A stretch of 64,000 bases of DNA from Cricetomys ansorgei. Its lineage: Eukaryota; Chordata; Mammalia; Rodentia; Nesomyidae. The notes beneath the pieces are model-generated. The model saw only the letters and a program-made list of their open reading frames with translations, did not search any database and was not told the origin of the DNA. Below are positions 1 to 10,617 of the stretch, piece after piece. The DNA lies in assembly GCA_026225945.1 (NCBI GenBank), contig JAMJFZ010000705.1, positions 748,501 through 812,500 of the forward strand, written 5' to 3'. Made by a program: the position numbers and the translations under genes. The first letter of the stretch is position 1. Each line of letters starts with the position of its first letter.

Positions 1-257
1 ACTGTGCACAATGGAAGGCAGAGCTGCCCCCTCCCTCTTGGTAGAGCTGAACTGATTAGTATCTGGGGAGCTAATGCCCCAAACTGATGAGCACACAATA
101 ACCTCCAACAGTTGAAAGCACACACACAGATGGATGGGATGTCACATCTCTCCTACCAGCACTGAAGCATCTGCATCTGACAAACTAGATTCTGAAGATT
201 TACATTTCATTTCATGATGGCCTTTGGGAGCTTTCTAAAACCAGGCTCATGGCATTT

Positions 258-400
258 ACAGTGTGTGTGTGTGTATGTCTGTGTGTGTGTGTGTGTCTGT
301 GTATGTATGTGTATGTGTGCTGCTGGGATTGAACCATGGGCTTTTCAAATGCTAGGCAAGGGCCCTACCTGGGAGGTACACCCCTTATCATTTAAAATTT
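258..400. repeat. (TG)n tract followed by ID/B4-type SINE remnant (minus)
   Basis: An interrupted TG/TATG microsatellite (259-320) runs into the reverse complement of an ID-like tRNA-derived core: a wording like 'GGGATTGAACC...GCTAGGCAAG...CTACC' is visible. Confidence 0.6.
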
Positions 401-431
401 GAGCAGAATGCCATGAATACCTCATCCAAGT

Positions 432-862
432 CATCAGTTAAATTACTGGGCAGAGGTGGGGAGATGACTCAGTAGTTAGGAATGAATACTGCTCTTACAG
501 AGAACCCAACTTCAGTTCCCAACACCTACATCAGGGGGTTCACAAACCACATGCACAGACTCTCACACATACATAAAAATAAAATAAATCTTTTAAGAGG
601 GTTGGGGTCTAGAATGATGGCTCGGCGATTACAACCATCTAGAACTCCAGTTCCAGAAGATCTGATGCCCTAACAGAAGTGCACAGACATACATACAAGC
701 AAACATCCATGTTCATAAAATAAAAAGAAATAAATCTTAATTAAAAAAAATAAATTATCGGGCAGAACCGGCATAGTGGTTCACGCTTCTAAACCCAGTA
801 CTGGGGAGGCTGAGGCAGCAAAATCTTGAGTTCAAGGTCAGCATGGGTTACACATTCTTGCC
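432..862 (+). repeat. SINE cluster: B2, B2, B1 (all plus)
   Basis: Two B2 copies (about 452-597 and 603-745) show the 'GGAGATGACTCAG' or degenerate A-box start, a 'CTCCAGTTCC' body and A-rich AATAAATCTT tails. A B1 remnant follows (about 760-862) with 'GGGAGGCTGAGGCAG' and 'GAGTTCAAGGTCAGC'. Confidence 0.75.
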
Positions 863-1127
863 TGTTTTACCCCATATTTCCCCCTTCTTATCCACAAGGA
901 CATCTCACATTAATCATTCCTAGTCAAAATAGGATTTCAACCTGAAAGCTTCTTTGGAAATAGAAATAGGGAGAATGGGGAAGCAGGAATGAAAAAGCAG
1001 CATGGCCCTTAGATGTTGTCCCTCCTCCCCAGGCCTCAGATGAGCACTCATGGTTTCAGACTCCAAGAAGGAATTGCCAGACAAGAACTCAGGCACAGAC
1101 AGTTGGAAGAACCGGACTAGATGGGGG

Positions 1128-1312
1128 GTTAGAAAACCTGCATTCAGATCCACCTCTGCCTCCTCCCAGCTGTAAAACCCTGGGCAAATTGCTTAACTTG
1201 TCTCTTTGTTCATCTGCAAAATAGGGAAGATAACACCTACCTCACAGAGCTGTCATGAAGCTTCAATGAGAAAATGTATATGGATGTGCTTTGTACAGTA
1301 TAAGCATTATGA
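1128..1312 (+). repeat. MIR element
   Basis: Matches the ancient mammalian MIR layout in order: 'CAGCTGTAAAACCCTGGGCAA', 'CTTAACTTGTCTC', 'ATCTGCAAAATAGGGAAGAT', then 'ACCTACCTCACAGAG'. It predates rodents. Confidence 0.8.
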
Positions 1313-1514
1313 AAACATAACATACTGTTCTAGTGATTTATTGGGCCCCAACTGCTTTCACTAGAATAGGGTACAAAAAGATAAATAAGACCTGATCCTT
1401 GCCTTCCCCCAGGGAGTTCATAATTTTATAGAGCAGATTGTTCACAAATCTTAAGATAAAGTACAAGAACAGGACACATGGCACACGTCCTTATAGGCAC
1501 TAAAAAGAGGGAGG

Positions 1515-1625
1515 GCCCACCTGAATGTGGTGACACATGTAATCTCAGAGCTCAGGGGGCAAAGGCAGGAGGATCATGAGTTCAAGTCCAGCCTGGGCTA
1601 CATGCCCCCCCCCACCAAGAAGTGT
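1515..1625 (+). repeat. B1 SINE, diverged
   Basis: Contains 'AATCTCAGAGCTCAGG', 'GGCAGGAGGATCATGAG' and 'TCCAGCCTGGGCTACA', followed by a short C-run. Confidence 0.7.
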
Positions 1626-2032
1626 GTGGGCATTCCATCAGACCCAAGGCCAGCAAAAAATGGCTTCCAGGCATTCTGATAGGTACTCCAATAAATGGAA
1701 CAGATCTAACAGAAGGAAATAGCTGAGAGAACACAACATTCCAGGAAGAGGAGTCCAGGAGTCAGAATTTCTGAAGTGTGACAAAGGCACCAGGAGCAGT
1801 CATGTTTGACAGGAAGAGGCATTGGGGTGGGTCAGTCACATCACATCCATGTCACTCTCAAGATGCCCATGATATAAGCATTTTGCTTTTCACAGAAGGA
1901 GGATGGCAGAATTTGAGCAGAACCACCTAGTTCTCGTGTTTGAGTTTCTCCAGCTGACTCCCTTAAAGAAAACCCACTTTTCTAGTGAGTGAAAGTATCT
2001 AGAAACACTCCAAGAAGATCACCTTTCTTCCT
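1626..2032. other. Intergenic sequence without recognised feature
   Basis: Mixed-composition unique-looking sequence. No coding pattern, repeat or RNA gene recognised. Confidence 0.5.
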
Positions 2033-2197
2033 TTAAAAAAATTGTAAATTGTTATTTTATTTGTATGGGTGTTTTGTCTCCATGACGCACATACATGTCA
2101 CATACATGTGTGGTGGAACTGGAGTTACAGCACCACCATGTGCATGCAGGGAATGGAACCCAGGTCTTCTGTATTCTGAGCCATCTCTCCAGCCCTT
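2033..2197 (-). repeat. B2 SINE
   Basis: Reverse-complement B2: an A/T-rich tail on the left, then 'GGGTGTTTTGTCTCC', 'GGAACCCAGGTCTTCTG' and 'GAGCCATCTCTCCAGCCC' at the right (the B2 head). Confidence 0.85.
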
Positions 2198-3072
2198 CAT
2201 TATCTGCAGCTGAAAAACAGGTCTCTGGGAAGAGCAGGGGCTATGACCGTATTTCAGGCAGCCTGATCAGTGTTCCAACAATTGGACAGATCTCACAGGC
2301 AGAGATGGCTGAGAGAAGACAGCATGCCAGGGGAAGGAGTCTAAGAAGCTTCAGCTGGAAGTGGCTCCCTGAAGGACGGTTATCCATCACACCTGAAAAG
2401 CTTCTTATTCTCCAGTTCCACGTGGGGAGCAAGGAGTAGGAAAATAGTTCAAGGGCTCTCAAGGTCCATTTTCCAGATGGGGTTTTCAGAACAACTGTTG
2501 TGATTTAGTGCCACCTGGTGTCCAAGATTGGGTATAGCGCCTCCCTTTCTGCTTTTCCAGGACTCGGTGACAAGACTAGCTTTTTTCTCTAATGGATGGC
2601 TAAGAAGCTGTTTGGGGTCTGTAGAATGGAAAAGAAACAGAGAGGGCAAGTGCTCCTTTGAGCCTCGAGAGTGCTCTTTTCTATGTTTTCAAGGTTTCCA
2701 TTTCTCCAGAGTGCATCTGGGAATGTGCAGTTTTTTAAGCACTACAGGATTGGGCTTGCCACACCCTAATCCTCCAAGCTCTCCACTTACATACTCTCTC
2801 ATATGATGACTTGAGTATCTGTAAATCTCTCAGCCAGACCAGAGAAATTGCCCTGAGCCTTTACAGTGATCAAAACGGTCTGGTTCTCCATGAACTCGGC
2901 TTAAGTGAGGTTTCCTCTTAATTGGGCTAGCCCTAGACTTAGGATTTCTATAGCCCCACTGAATGTTGAAAAAAAAATTGAGCAGTGAGATGGTGGCCCT
3001 GCTTTATCTCAAAATCCATTTTGGAATTGATTCATAATGAGTCAGGGAAACTAACCCTGGAGAAAATAGGGC
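2198..3072. other. Intergenic, apparently unique sequence
   Basis: No repeat family or gene recognised. Short open frames on both strands lack coding character, family resemblance or splice context. Confidence 0.5.
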
Positions 3073-3182
3073 CCAGCTGCAATCCCAGATACTCCAGAGA
3101 CTGAGGCAGGAAGGTAATGAGTTCAAGACCATCTTGGACAACAAAGAAAGATCCTGTCTCAAATTAGAAACAAAAACAAAAC
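3073..3182 (+). repeat. B1 SINE
   Basis: 'CAATCCCAGATACTCCAGAG', 'GAGTTCAAGACCATC' and 'GATCCTGTCTC' followed by an A-rich tail. Confidence 0.8.
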
Positions 3183-3689
3183 CCTTACATTGTTCTGGCG
3201 ATGCCTCATAATGTCGTATTAGAAAGCATACAGCAGTAATAAATTGAACTGGGATGGCCAGAGCACAAGACTAAGTTAGGGAAGATGTTACTCCTTCTGC
3301 CACAGTCTCCATTCCCAGGTACCCTTGAAGTTTGCTTCTGTAATAACCCATCCCAGGCTTAGGCTTTTCAGGTTCTTTTGTTTACTTATGAATTCTCAGA
3401 CAGCACTCAGTTTAGAGAACTGATGGCGAGGGCATGTAATTGCAGAGGGCATCGAAAAACAGCAGAAACAAAAGAAAAAAGAATCTTTAGACTGTTTCAA
3501 TTCCTGGATAACTGCTTTTTAATTTTCTTATTTGTATAGGCTCCAACTCTTCCCTGGTCCTTACAATACAGAGGTGCATGAGTAAAGCCCCTTAAGTATA
3601 CTAGCAAAGAGGTGAACAAATCACGTTTTATTCTTTAATTAAGATACTTTTTGATGTTCCCTTTATGACCTTGTCTCAAAAAAAGTATC
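3183..3689. other. Intergenic sequence without recognised feature
   Basis: Unique-looking, A/T-rich towards its right end. Nothing supported. Confidence 0.45.
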
Positions 3690-3841
3690 TTTTTGAGATG
3701 GCTATGAGCATTCCTTTAATCCCAGCACTAGTGGTGGGGACAGAGGCAGGTGAATCTCTGAGTTGGAGGCCAGCCGGATCTACAGAGGAAGTTGCAGAAC
3801 AGCCTGGCTATACAGAGAAACCCTGTTAAGAAAGAAAATAG
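3690..3841 (+). repeat. B1 SINE whose tail becomes a GGGGA array
   Basis: B1 body ('TTTAATCCCAGCACTAG', 'GACAGAGGCAGGTGAATC', 'AGAGAAACCCTGTTAAGAAA') runs directly into the purine microsatellite at 3,842. Confidence 0.8.
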
Positions 3842-4043
3842 AAGGGGAGGGGAGGGGAGGGGAGGGGAGGGGAGGGGAGGGGAGGGGAGGGAAGGGAAGG
3901 GAAGGGAAGGGAAGGGAAGGGAAGGGAAGGGAAGGGAAGGGAAGGGAAGGGAAGGGAAGGGAAGGGAAGGGAAGGGAAGGGAAGGGAGAGAAAGAAAAGA
4001 AAGGAAGGGAGAGAGAGGGAGGGGGGGGGGGGAGAGAGAATGA
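3842..4043. repeat. Purine microsatellite (GGGGA)n/(GGGAA)n
   Basis: About 50 bases of GGGGA units shift to about 100 bases of GGGAA units, then imperfect GAAA/GGAA and a run of 13 G. The run is one-stranded purine of about 200 bases. It gives long, meaningless G/E/K/R open frames on the + strand. Confidence 0.95.
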
Positions 4044-4052
4044 ATATGTCTT

Positions 4053-4187
4053 TTTGAGAAAGGGTCTATTATGCAGCTCTGGCTGTCCTGGAACTATCTA
4101 GACCAGGCTGGCCTCTAATTCATAAAAACCCTCCTCCTTCAGCCTCCTGAGTGCTGGGATTAAAGGTGAGTGCCACCATGCCTGGCA
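4053..4187 (-). repeat. B1 SINE
   Basis: Reverse-complement B1: 'GAGAAAGGGTCT', 'GGCTGTCCTGGAACT', 'GACCAGGCTGGCCTC', 'GTGCTGGGATTAAAGG' and 'GCCACCATGCCTGGC'. With the B1 at 3,690 it forms an inverted pair around the purine array. Confidence 0.9.
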
Positions 4188-4323
4188 AAAGGAGAGAGGG
4201 GGGAGAGAGAGAAGAGAGACTTTTCCAAAGAAGCATTTTTGAGCAAACAATTTCATAAAACAGTAACAAAGGAACAAAAAATACATAGATTGGCATATTT
4301 TATCTTGTAAATTCTAAAGTTTT

Positions 4324-4515
4324 GGACTGGAGAGGTGGTTCAGTGGTTAAAAAAACTGCTTTTCCAGAGGACCTGAGTTCAATTCCCAGGACCCATAAGG
4401 GAGCTCAACTGTCTTAACTCCAGTTCCAGGGGATCCAACACCCTCACACAGACATACATGCAAGCAAAAACACCAATGTGAATGAAATTTTTAAAATCAT
4501 TTTTAAAAGGTTCAA
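4324..4515 (+). repeat. B2 SINE
   Basis: 'GGACTGGAGAGGTGGTTCAG', 'CCAGAGGACCTGAGTTCAAT', 'CTCCAGTTCCAGGGGATCC', ACATACATGCAAGC and a terminal A/T-rich tail. Confidence 0.85.
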
Positions 4516-4939
4516 ACGTTTTAAGATTTCTGATTCTGAATTAACTACATTGCACCCATTCAAGGAAATGGGCACCAAATCATAGCAACTTTTCCTAACT
4601 GGAGAGGGCTTGGACATTAAACCTCACAATCTGGAACTAAGCCTGACATGGACCTTTTGGGATTCAGTGTACTGGGCAGAATCAGCCTCCCTTCCCAGGT
4701 CTGGCTAGCCGAGGAAAAGAGAAAACCCCGCCCCTTCACATAGCAGTATGACGTGTTTAGAATATGGGTGATAACTAAGACAAATGTGCTCGCGAATTGG
4801 AAGAAACAAAAAGCAAAGAGAAAAAAAAAAAAAAAAACCTTGGAATCCAGACAGCTTCTGAAAATCTGGCCCCGTGATGGCTGTCGGCGGTCCCTACTGT
4901 TCTGGTCTAGACTTTCATTTTGGTGCCCTAAAGTGACCA

Positions 4940-5335
4940 TGTGACCTTGACGGCAAACGCCATCTTCCTGCCAGGGGAACTGCGCGTGTCTGGGGCTGTG
5001 GCCAGCGCCCGCGCCGGAGCTTTTCGGATCTCAGCCGCTTTAGACCGCCTTCCAAGACCCCTTTTCCGGTCTGCGAGGCCCGAGAGACTCCCAGATCATT
5101 GGTGAAGAAAGCATGATTGACACGATCTGTGTCTAATGACTGGCCGGCTCTTTTCCAGCGCTAATGACTAGTTCCGCTCCCTGGCCCAGAGTCTTTTTGA
5201 TGACTCATCCTTCTGTCTTCGCACGGTGGCCTTTCCTGGCCCCGCCCCTGCTCCCTGCTGCCCGACACCCGCCGCCGCCCCCCCCAACCCCGAAGAGGAG
5301 CTTCTAGAATCCTATCGGGTGTCGAGTGTGTGTGT
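4940..5335. promoter_or_regulatory. Isolated CpG island, candidate promoter or enhancer
   Basis: This is the only strongly CpG-rich stretch outside Gjb1: I count roughly 29 CpG in about 390 bases, while surrounding DNA has almost none. It contains a TCAAGGTCA nuclear-receptor (ERR/SF-1 type) half-site read on the minus strand (4,943-4,951), an AAGATGGC YY1-type core on the minus strand (near 4,961-4,968), a TGACTCA AP-1 motif near 5,201, and a GCCCCGCCCC Sp1 box (5,239-5,248). No convincing start codon, known exon or protein follows on either strand. It may be a promoter of an unrecognised non-coding transcript or a distal element. The motif readings are visual and unscored. Confidence 0.55.
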
Positions 5336-6478
5336 GTGTATACTTGAAGCACATAGCAGCTAAAAACACTTTCCGCACAGGAAAGAGGCTCATTTCCTAA
5401 TAAGGAGCTTAACCCCTTACTGTCCTTTTAGGTTTCTCTTGCTGGGGAGGGAGAAGATTGTGGGGTTTTTGCCTCAGCTTCCAGTTTAGCCCCAGATCAT
5501 AGAGGGAACTGAGTGGATAGGACAAGTCAGCTTCCTGCCACTCTGAGGGAGGAGACTGGAAGCTGCAGTTAGGTGGAGGCTTACTGATCATTTTATAAGT
5601 CTCTGGGGACATGCTCTTCAGGTACACAAGACAATCTTAACAGAGGTGATGATCCTAAAGAGGAATTCGGCCTTCAGTTCATAATGGGGAAAGTAGGGAA
5701 CACAGGCAGAGCTAAGAAGCTGTCCTGGACCCAGCTGAAAGAATGGATGGTCACCTGAGCCAGGAACCCTAGCCATACCAAGTTCCTCCGTGTCCTCACA
5801 GCATGTTTTGCTGGACTGGCTACATGAGTCCCCTTTGAGCTGCTGCTTGTAGTCTTGTTTGCTCTTTTATACTCAGTCATCATTTCTCCCCCAAGTTTCT
5901 TATCCCGCAGGTAAAGCTCACTGAAAAATACCAGTCTAACCTAGCTTTTAATAAGCTGTGTGCACAGTAGGTGTGCAATAAACACCTTTAAGACTGAGTA
6001 TCGAATCAAAGGCTGTAGATTTCAGAACCACTGGGTGAGCAACGTGCTCTATAAGAGATACTAGCACTAATACCTTCCTTTCTAGCCAGCCTCTCCTGCT
6101 CCCCCTATAGAGGCCCCTTTGCTAAATCCCATCCACAGTTCATTTGCATTGTCCAGGCTTGCCCCTCACTCCTCTGAATGGAATATAGCCAATGAAAAGA
6201 AAAGAGGCAGCATGTCTTTTGCCCCTGCTAGGGTGCAGAGTAAATGAAGGCACAAATCCTACCCTTCCTTGGCTTCTGCTTCCAGTTTTTCATGTTTAAC
6301 ATAAAACATTTCTCCACCCATTGCCCTGACTTCGTTAGTTTACCCACAGTACTTGGTCTGATGGTCAAAGACAACAAAGGCTGAGTGACATTGAAAAATG
6401 TAGAAAGCATACACATGTTGGTAGGGAGGATGGGGTGCAGGAATGTGTGCAAAATAGGTAATCACAGTGTTTTATACT
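5336..6478. other. Intergenic, largely unique sequence
   Basis: No gene seen. A fragment around 5,950-5,990 ('CAGTAGGTGTGCAATAAACACC') resembles the 3' end of an MIR. The rest is unassigned. Confidence 0.45.
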
Positions 6479-6484
6479 AGCCAC

Positions 6485-6819
6485 TGTAGTAGTACACCTA
6501 CAGTGTGACTCATCAAGAAAGACATGGCACATTCATACCTGCAAACCCTGCCAGACCTCAGCAGAGGAAACCACTATCATGGCAAGTGCCATACTGAACA
6601 GTGGAGCCCTGAGCGTCTCATCTCAGGGGTTTTTATTGATGCCTAAGCTCCTCAGGTGTTTTATTAATACCATTTGCTGATCATGAGGAATCAAACATCT
6701 TTTACATAAAGCCAACGCCTGCAGACAACACAAATGCCAACCAAGGCCTAGGCAGCCCTTTTCCCAACAGTGCACAAAACAACCATTCTAAACATAATTA
6801 AGAATAAACTTCTGCAACA
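6485..6819 (-). repeat. 3' LTR of the ERV
   Basis: 335 bases, TG...CA ends. On the minus strand two AATAAA signals are visible in the 'TTATTGATGCC' and 'TTTATTAATACC' areas of the + strand. Aligns through its length with 8,442-8,768 with many substitutions and small indels, so the insertion is old. Confidence 0.8.
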
Positions 6820-7180
6820 TTTCCCCCTTTCTGTATAAGACAACCAAAAAATTTGTTTATTTCTACAACACAATTTAACTACACCAGCAAAACCATTTAC
6901 AAGAAGAAATACCCCAAAGACAGGACCAAATAAAACCAAACATCTATCAAGCTTTTCACAATGTCTTTGGACAGCAGAAAAACGTTATCAATGTCAAATT
7001 ATCTGGAATTCATTCACAGTCTTCTGGGCTCCTCCAAAGGGCTTGGGTCACTTCTCTGATTTTGACCTCTGCAGCACACATAGCTTGTCCTCCAGGTTCT
7101 GGGTGGCTCCACTCTACTGCTGCTGTTGGTGGTGGTCATCTCATGGTACTGGCATCTCCAAAACTGCTGGGGTCTTCTGC

Positions 7181-7372
7181 TGCAACTGGGCTGCACTTTC
7201 ACCAATATCCTCTCCTGGGCTCCCTTCATGGTGCCAAGCCTCAACTTCCTTACATGACCCCTTTAATCTGGGCCTTCAACTGCCACTGAGGCTGCACTTT
7301 TACCAATGGCCTCTCCTGGCCTCTCACTGTGCCAAGCCTCAGCTGCTCTCCATGACCCCTTCATGCCTACAA
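7181..7372. repeat. Tandem duplication of about 100 bases inside the ERV
   Basis: 7,181-7,280 and 7,281-7,372 share the order 'CTGCACTTT', 'ACCAAT', 'CCTCTCCTGG', 'GTGCCAAGCCTCA' and 'CATGACCCCTT' at a period of 100. The duplication lies inside an antisense 216-codon open frame (7,043-7,693, + strand) that shows no family resemblance and is probably fortuitous. Confidence 0.75.
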
Positions 7373-7966
7373 AACCAGCACCACCCAGGTGACTCTTACA
7401 GTACCAAGTTCAGCTACCAGCACAAGATACAACCTCAGCCAGTTCTGGGAGACAGTTTTTTTGTGCTGACCATGAGGAAACACTTCAGATTTTATGATAG
7501 AGTCTGGTTTGCAGGAATAAACCTGGTCAGTTCATGTTTGGGTTCAAAGTTTGGTAGAATGTTCCAAAGACATCTTCATAATGCAGCAACCATTAGTCCC
7601 AATCTTTTAGCAAGTGCTTTTCTTAGTTTCATCACAGGTGTCCCTTGTCTGCAGGAAGGGTTCCTTTGTGGGGTGGAGTTCTCATCACCATAGCAGATAT
7701 GCCTTGTCAGGACTGCCTCACCAGTATCTAGACCACTTGTAGTGGGTTTGCAAAAACAAAAATAAAAAACAGAACCAAATCCTGTTCAGTTTAAGTAAGG
7801 GCTTCTCAGCTCCAAGCCCCCCATCCCCCTCCGCTTCCACAGCAGAGGGTCCTGGTCTGTTGGAAGATTCTCTGGCTGAAATATCCTGGTACTTTGGTAT
7901 TCTTTTTCACCTGTTATGGGGAAACATACAACCTTCTTCATAGATCTCTAACACAACATCTTGAGC

Positions 7967-8004
<38 letters not shown>

Positions 8005-8441
8005 ACTGTAAGAAAACTCTATAGAACAGTATACTCTGGCTCACCTGGCTAGCTGCGGGAGTGCCCTGGGCATAGCCACACCAATTCCTTGTTCTGGGGT
8101 TGGCTCCATGATCAAAAAAAGGGTTGGAACATTGCATTTTCCTTGCTCCCAGCTGAATACTTTGTTTTTACCATGAAAATTTCTTTCTCTAAAGGCTTCT
8201 ATTCTGTGGCTCTCACTTTTGAGCCCTGTTTCTCATTTAATTTTCACAGTCTTCTCTCTTCATAGAGGCTTATTTCCTTCCTCTCTCTCCTCTTCCTCAT
8301 TATTTTTGCATATATATAATTTTTGTCCTCTGGGAACTGCCCTGAGTGTATTTTACTGGAGTAAAGTACCTTACTGACTCTGTGAGGTCTGGAGTTTTTC
8401 TTCTTCCTTGTGAATTCAGGCCCCATGTTGCAGGTATCACT

Positions 8442-8768
8442 TGTAGCTGTACACCTATTGTGTGGGCTCACCAAGGAAGACATGCAGGCATTTTCTTAGA
8501 TGTATATCCTGTCAGAGGGAACCACTATCATGGCAAGCACCATACTTAACAGTGGAACCCTGAGCATCTCATCTCAGGGGTTTTGATACCTAATTAAGGT
8601 CCTCAGGAGTTCTATTGGTAGCATGTGCAGATCATGAGGAATCAAACATCTTTTACATAAAGCCAACACTGGCAGACCATACAAAACACCAAGGCCTAGG
8701 CAGCCCTTCACCGAACAATTCACAAAACAACCATTTTAAAGCATAACTAAAAATAAACTTCTACCACA
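8442..8768 (-). repeat. 5' LTR of the ERV
   Basis: 327 bases, TGTAG...CCACA on the + strand, paralogous to 6,485-6,819. The adjacent interior bases (about 8,420-8,441), where a tRNA primer-binding site is expected, read on the minus strand as TGATACC..., a degraded or unusual site that I cannot assign to a tRNA. Confidence 0.8.
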
Positions 8769-8929
8769 AGTCACATATCTGGGAGTGGTGCTAGTGGGGA
8801 CCAGGTAGTCACAATAAGTGCAATGATTGTGGCAGTTGTCAGTCTTAGATAGTTCTAGGCAGATTGGGAACTGCAGAGCAATTGATTTCCAACTGCAAGA
8901 GAATTTCTACACAATTTTACACATTTACT

Positions 8930-9562
8930 AATTGTGTGTTTATGTATGTATGTGTTTGGGCACGTGCAAGCTACTGCACAGGTGTGGAGGTCAGAGGACA
9001 CATTTTGGGAGTTCTTTCCTTTTACCATACAAAGCTCAGGGATAGAACTCAGGTTGTCAGGCTTGGTGGAAGACACCTTTAGAGTTAGATAATGAGCAAT
9101 CTAGCTTTCCCAAGAAGTGGGATTTTATAAACAGCCTAACAGAGGCTAGAGAGATGGCTCGCCCATTAAAACCATGATTTACCAGGGTTCAATTCTCAGC
9201 ACCCCCATAGCAGCTCACAGCCATTTGTAACTCCAGTTCCAGGGGATCTGATATCCTATTCTGGCCTCTGCAGGCACTATGTGCACAGGGAGTATAGAAA
9301 TACATGCAAGCAAAACATCAATTCACTTGAAAATTTTAAAGGAGGTGGTGGGAATCATCAATTAAGAGCACCTGTCTTTGCAGAGGACCAGGGTTCAGTT
9401 GTCAATATCCACATGGCACTCACAGGTGTCCGTGACTTTAGTCCAGGTGATTCAATAACTTCTTCTGAGTTATGAGGAACCTGGCATGCACGTGGTGCTC
9501 AGACATACTTGTGAGCAAAGTAGTCATACACATAAAGTCAATCTAAACAAAATTTTAAAGAG
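8930..9562. repeat. SINE cluster: B3 (minus), B2 (plus), B2-like (plus)
   Basis: B3 reverse complement at about 8,934-9,085 ('GGTCAGAGGACA', 'GAACTCAGGTTGTCAGGCTTGG'). B2 at about 9,141-9,330 ('AGAGATGGCTCGCC', 'CTCCAGTTCCAGGGGATCTG'). A diverged B2/B3 at about 9,340-9,560 with an ACATAAAGTC tail. Confidence 0.7.
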
Positions 9563-10617
9563 CAAAAAGAAAAAAGATAAGAAAAATTAGGCCAATGACA
9601 AACCCAAAAGGCCTTATGGTGTTTGCAACCTGAGGTGAGAGTGGGGTTACAGGAATTGTTATTCCTTCTCCTCCATCTTTCTTAACTTTCTTGTTAAGTG
9701 CTAATCTTGTCCGCAATACTAGAAATATATAAACAGTAATGCTAGCAAATAGTTCCTGGATAGAGTCTATGTGCCAGGCACTATGTTATGTGCTTAATTA
9801 AGGACAAAGCCTCGGCTTATGCTGACTCAAGGTGTAACTTTTTGGTCAATCCAATGGGAAGAAATCAACACACAAATGGTAGAAATCATTCTTCAAATTT
9901 TGACTTTTCCCAGTCAACTGATAGGCTGTGTGGTCAGTCCTCTGTCAGGATGCTGGGCTATGGTGTAGTCACTGGGGCAGCCGGAATATTTTACTAAGAG
10001 ACTTGTGCCCCTTTCTTGTGCTATCAGACTATATAAACAATGGACACCGAAGAATAAAAATTCCCCAGTAATCCCATGCTAGGAGAAGGGAAAAAGTGAA
10101 GCCCTCGTGGCAGCCAGAGGAAGAACTTGTTTCCCAGGAAGAGATTTCCTATAGTTTCAGCAATTTCGCAGACCACTTTTTTCCATAGGCTAAGCCCAAA
10201 CCACACCTTGACAGGGCTAGGTAGGTATGCATACCTCTTGCCCTCTACTGAAATTTGAATTTCATGTCAGCACCCCAGAAAATGGAGTTGGGGGTCATTG
10301 GACCCTTTGTCTCACTTCCCAGTGTGGCCACATTGAATAAATCTCCTTTCTCAGCTTTTCCTATTTCTTGTTTCTAGTTGGTGTGTTGGAAACAAGCAGC
10401 TATGGCTAGTTTGTTGAGACCATAGAGCTGTGGCTTTTACTTAAGAACTCCTGTTAACAGTGGAAGTGAGCCTAGCTCCCAATCAGCCCAACGATCATGA
10501 TCACGGTGAGGGGTAGGGAGGCACGACACGGACAGACACCAGGACTCCATGGTATATTGAGCATATTCAGTAGGTTCCATATATTAAATACCTTTTCAAC
10601 CTTGGATATTTCCAACT
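9563..10617. other. Intergenic, apparently unique sequence
   Basis: No repeat or gene recognised in about 1 kb. Two small open frames lack coding support. Confidence 0.45.

Larger units (their letters stand above)
6485..8768 (-). mobile_element. Endogenous retrovirus-like element with two LTRs, non-autonomous
   Basis: Two directly repeated, diverged copies (6,485-6,819 and 8,442-8,768) begin TGTAG and end in CA on the + strand and flank about 1.6 kb. A pyrimidine block (6,820-6,830) abuts the left copy. Read on the minus strand this is a polypurine tract, which fixes the orientation as minus and makes the left copy the 3' LTR. Flanks AGCCAC (6,479-6,484) and AGTCAC (8,769-8,774) match at 5 of 6 bases, fitting the 6-bp duplication of class II (ERVK-like) elements. 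The interior has no gag, pro, pol or env-like frame, so it is a non-autonomous or gutted element. Total size and LTR length recall the rodent mys family, but that assignment is inference. Confidence 0.8.

Noticed and set aside
3763..4101. Open frames of 83-112 codons rich in G/E/K/R
   Set aside because: They read through the GGGGA/GGGAA microsatellite and a B1. Simple-repeat frames stay open by periodicity.
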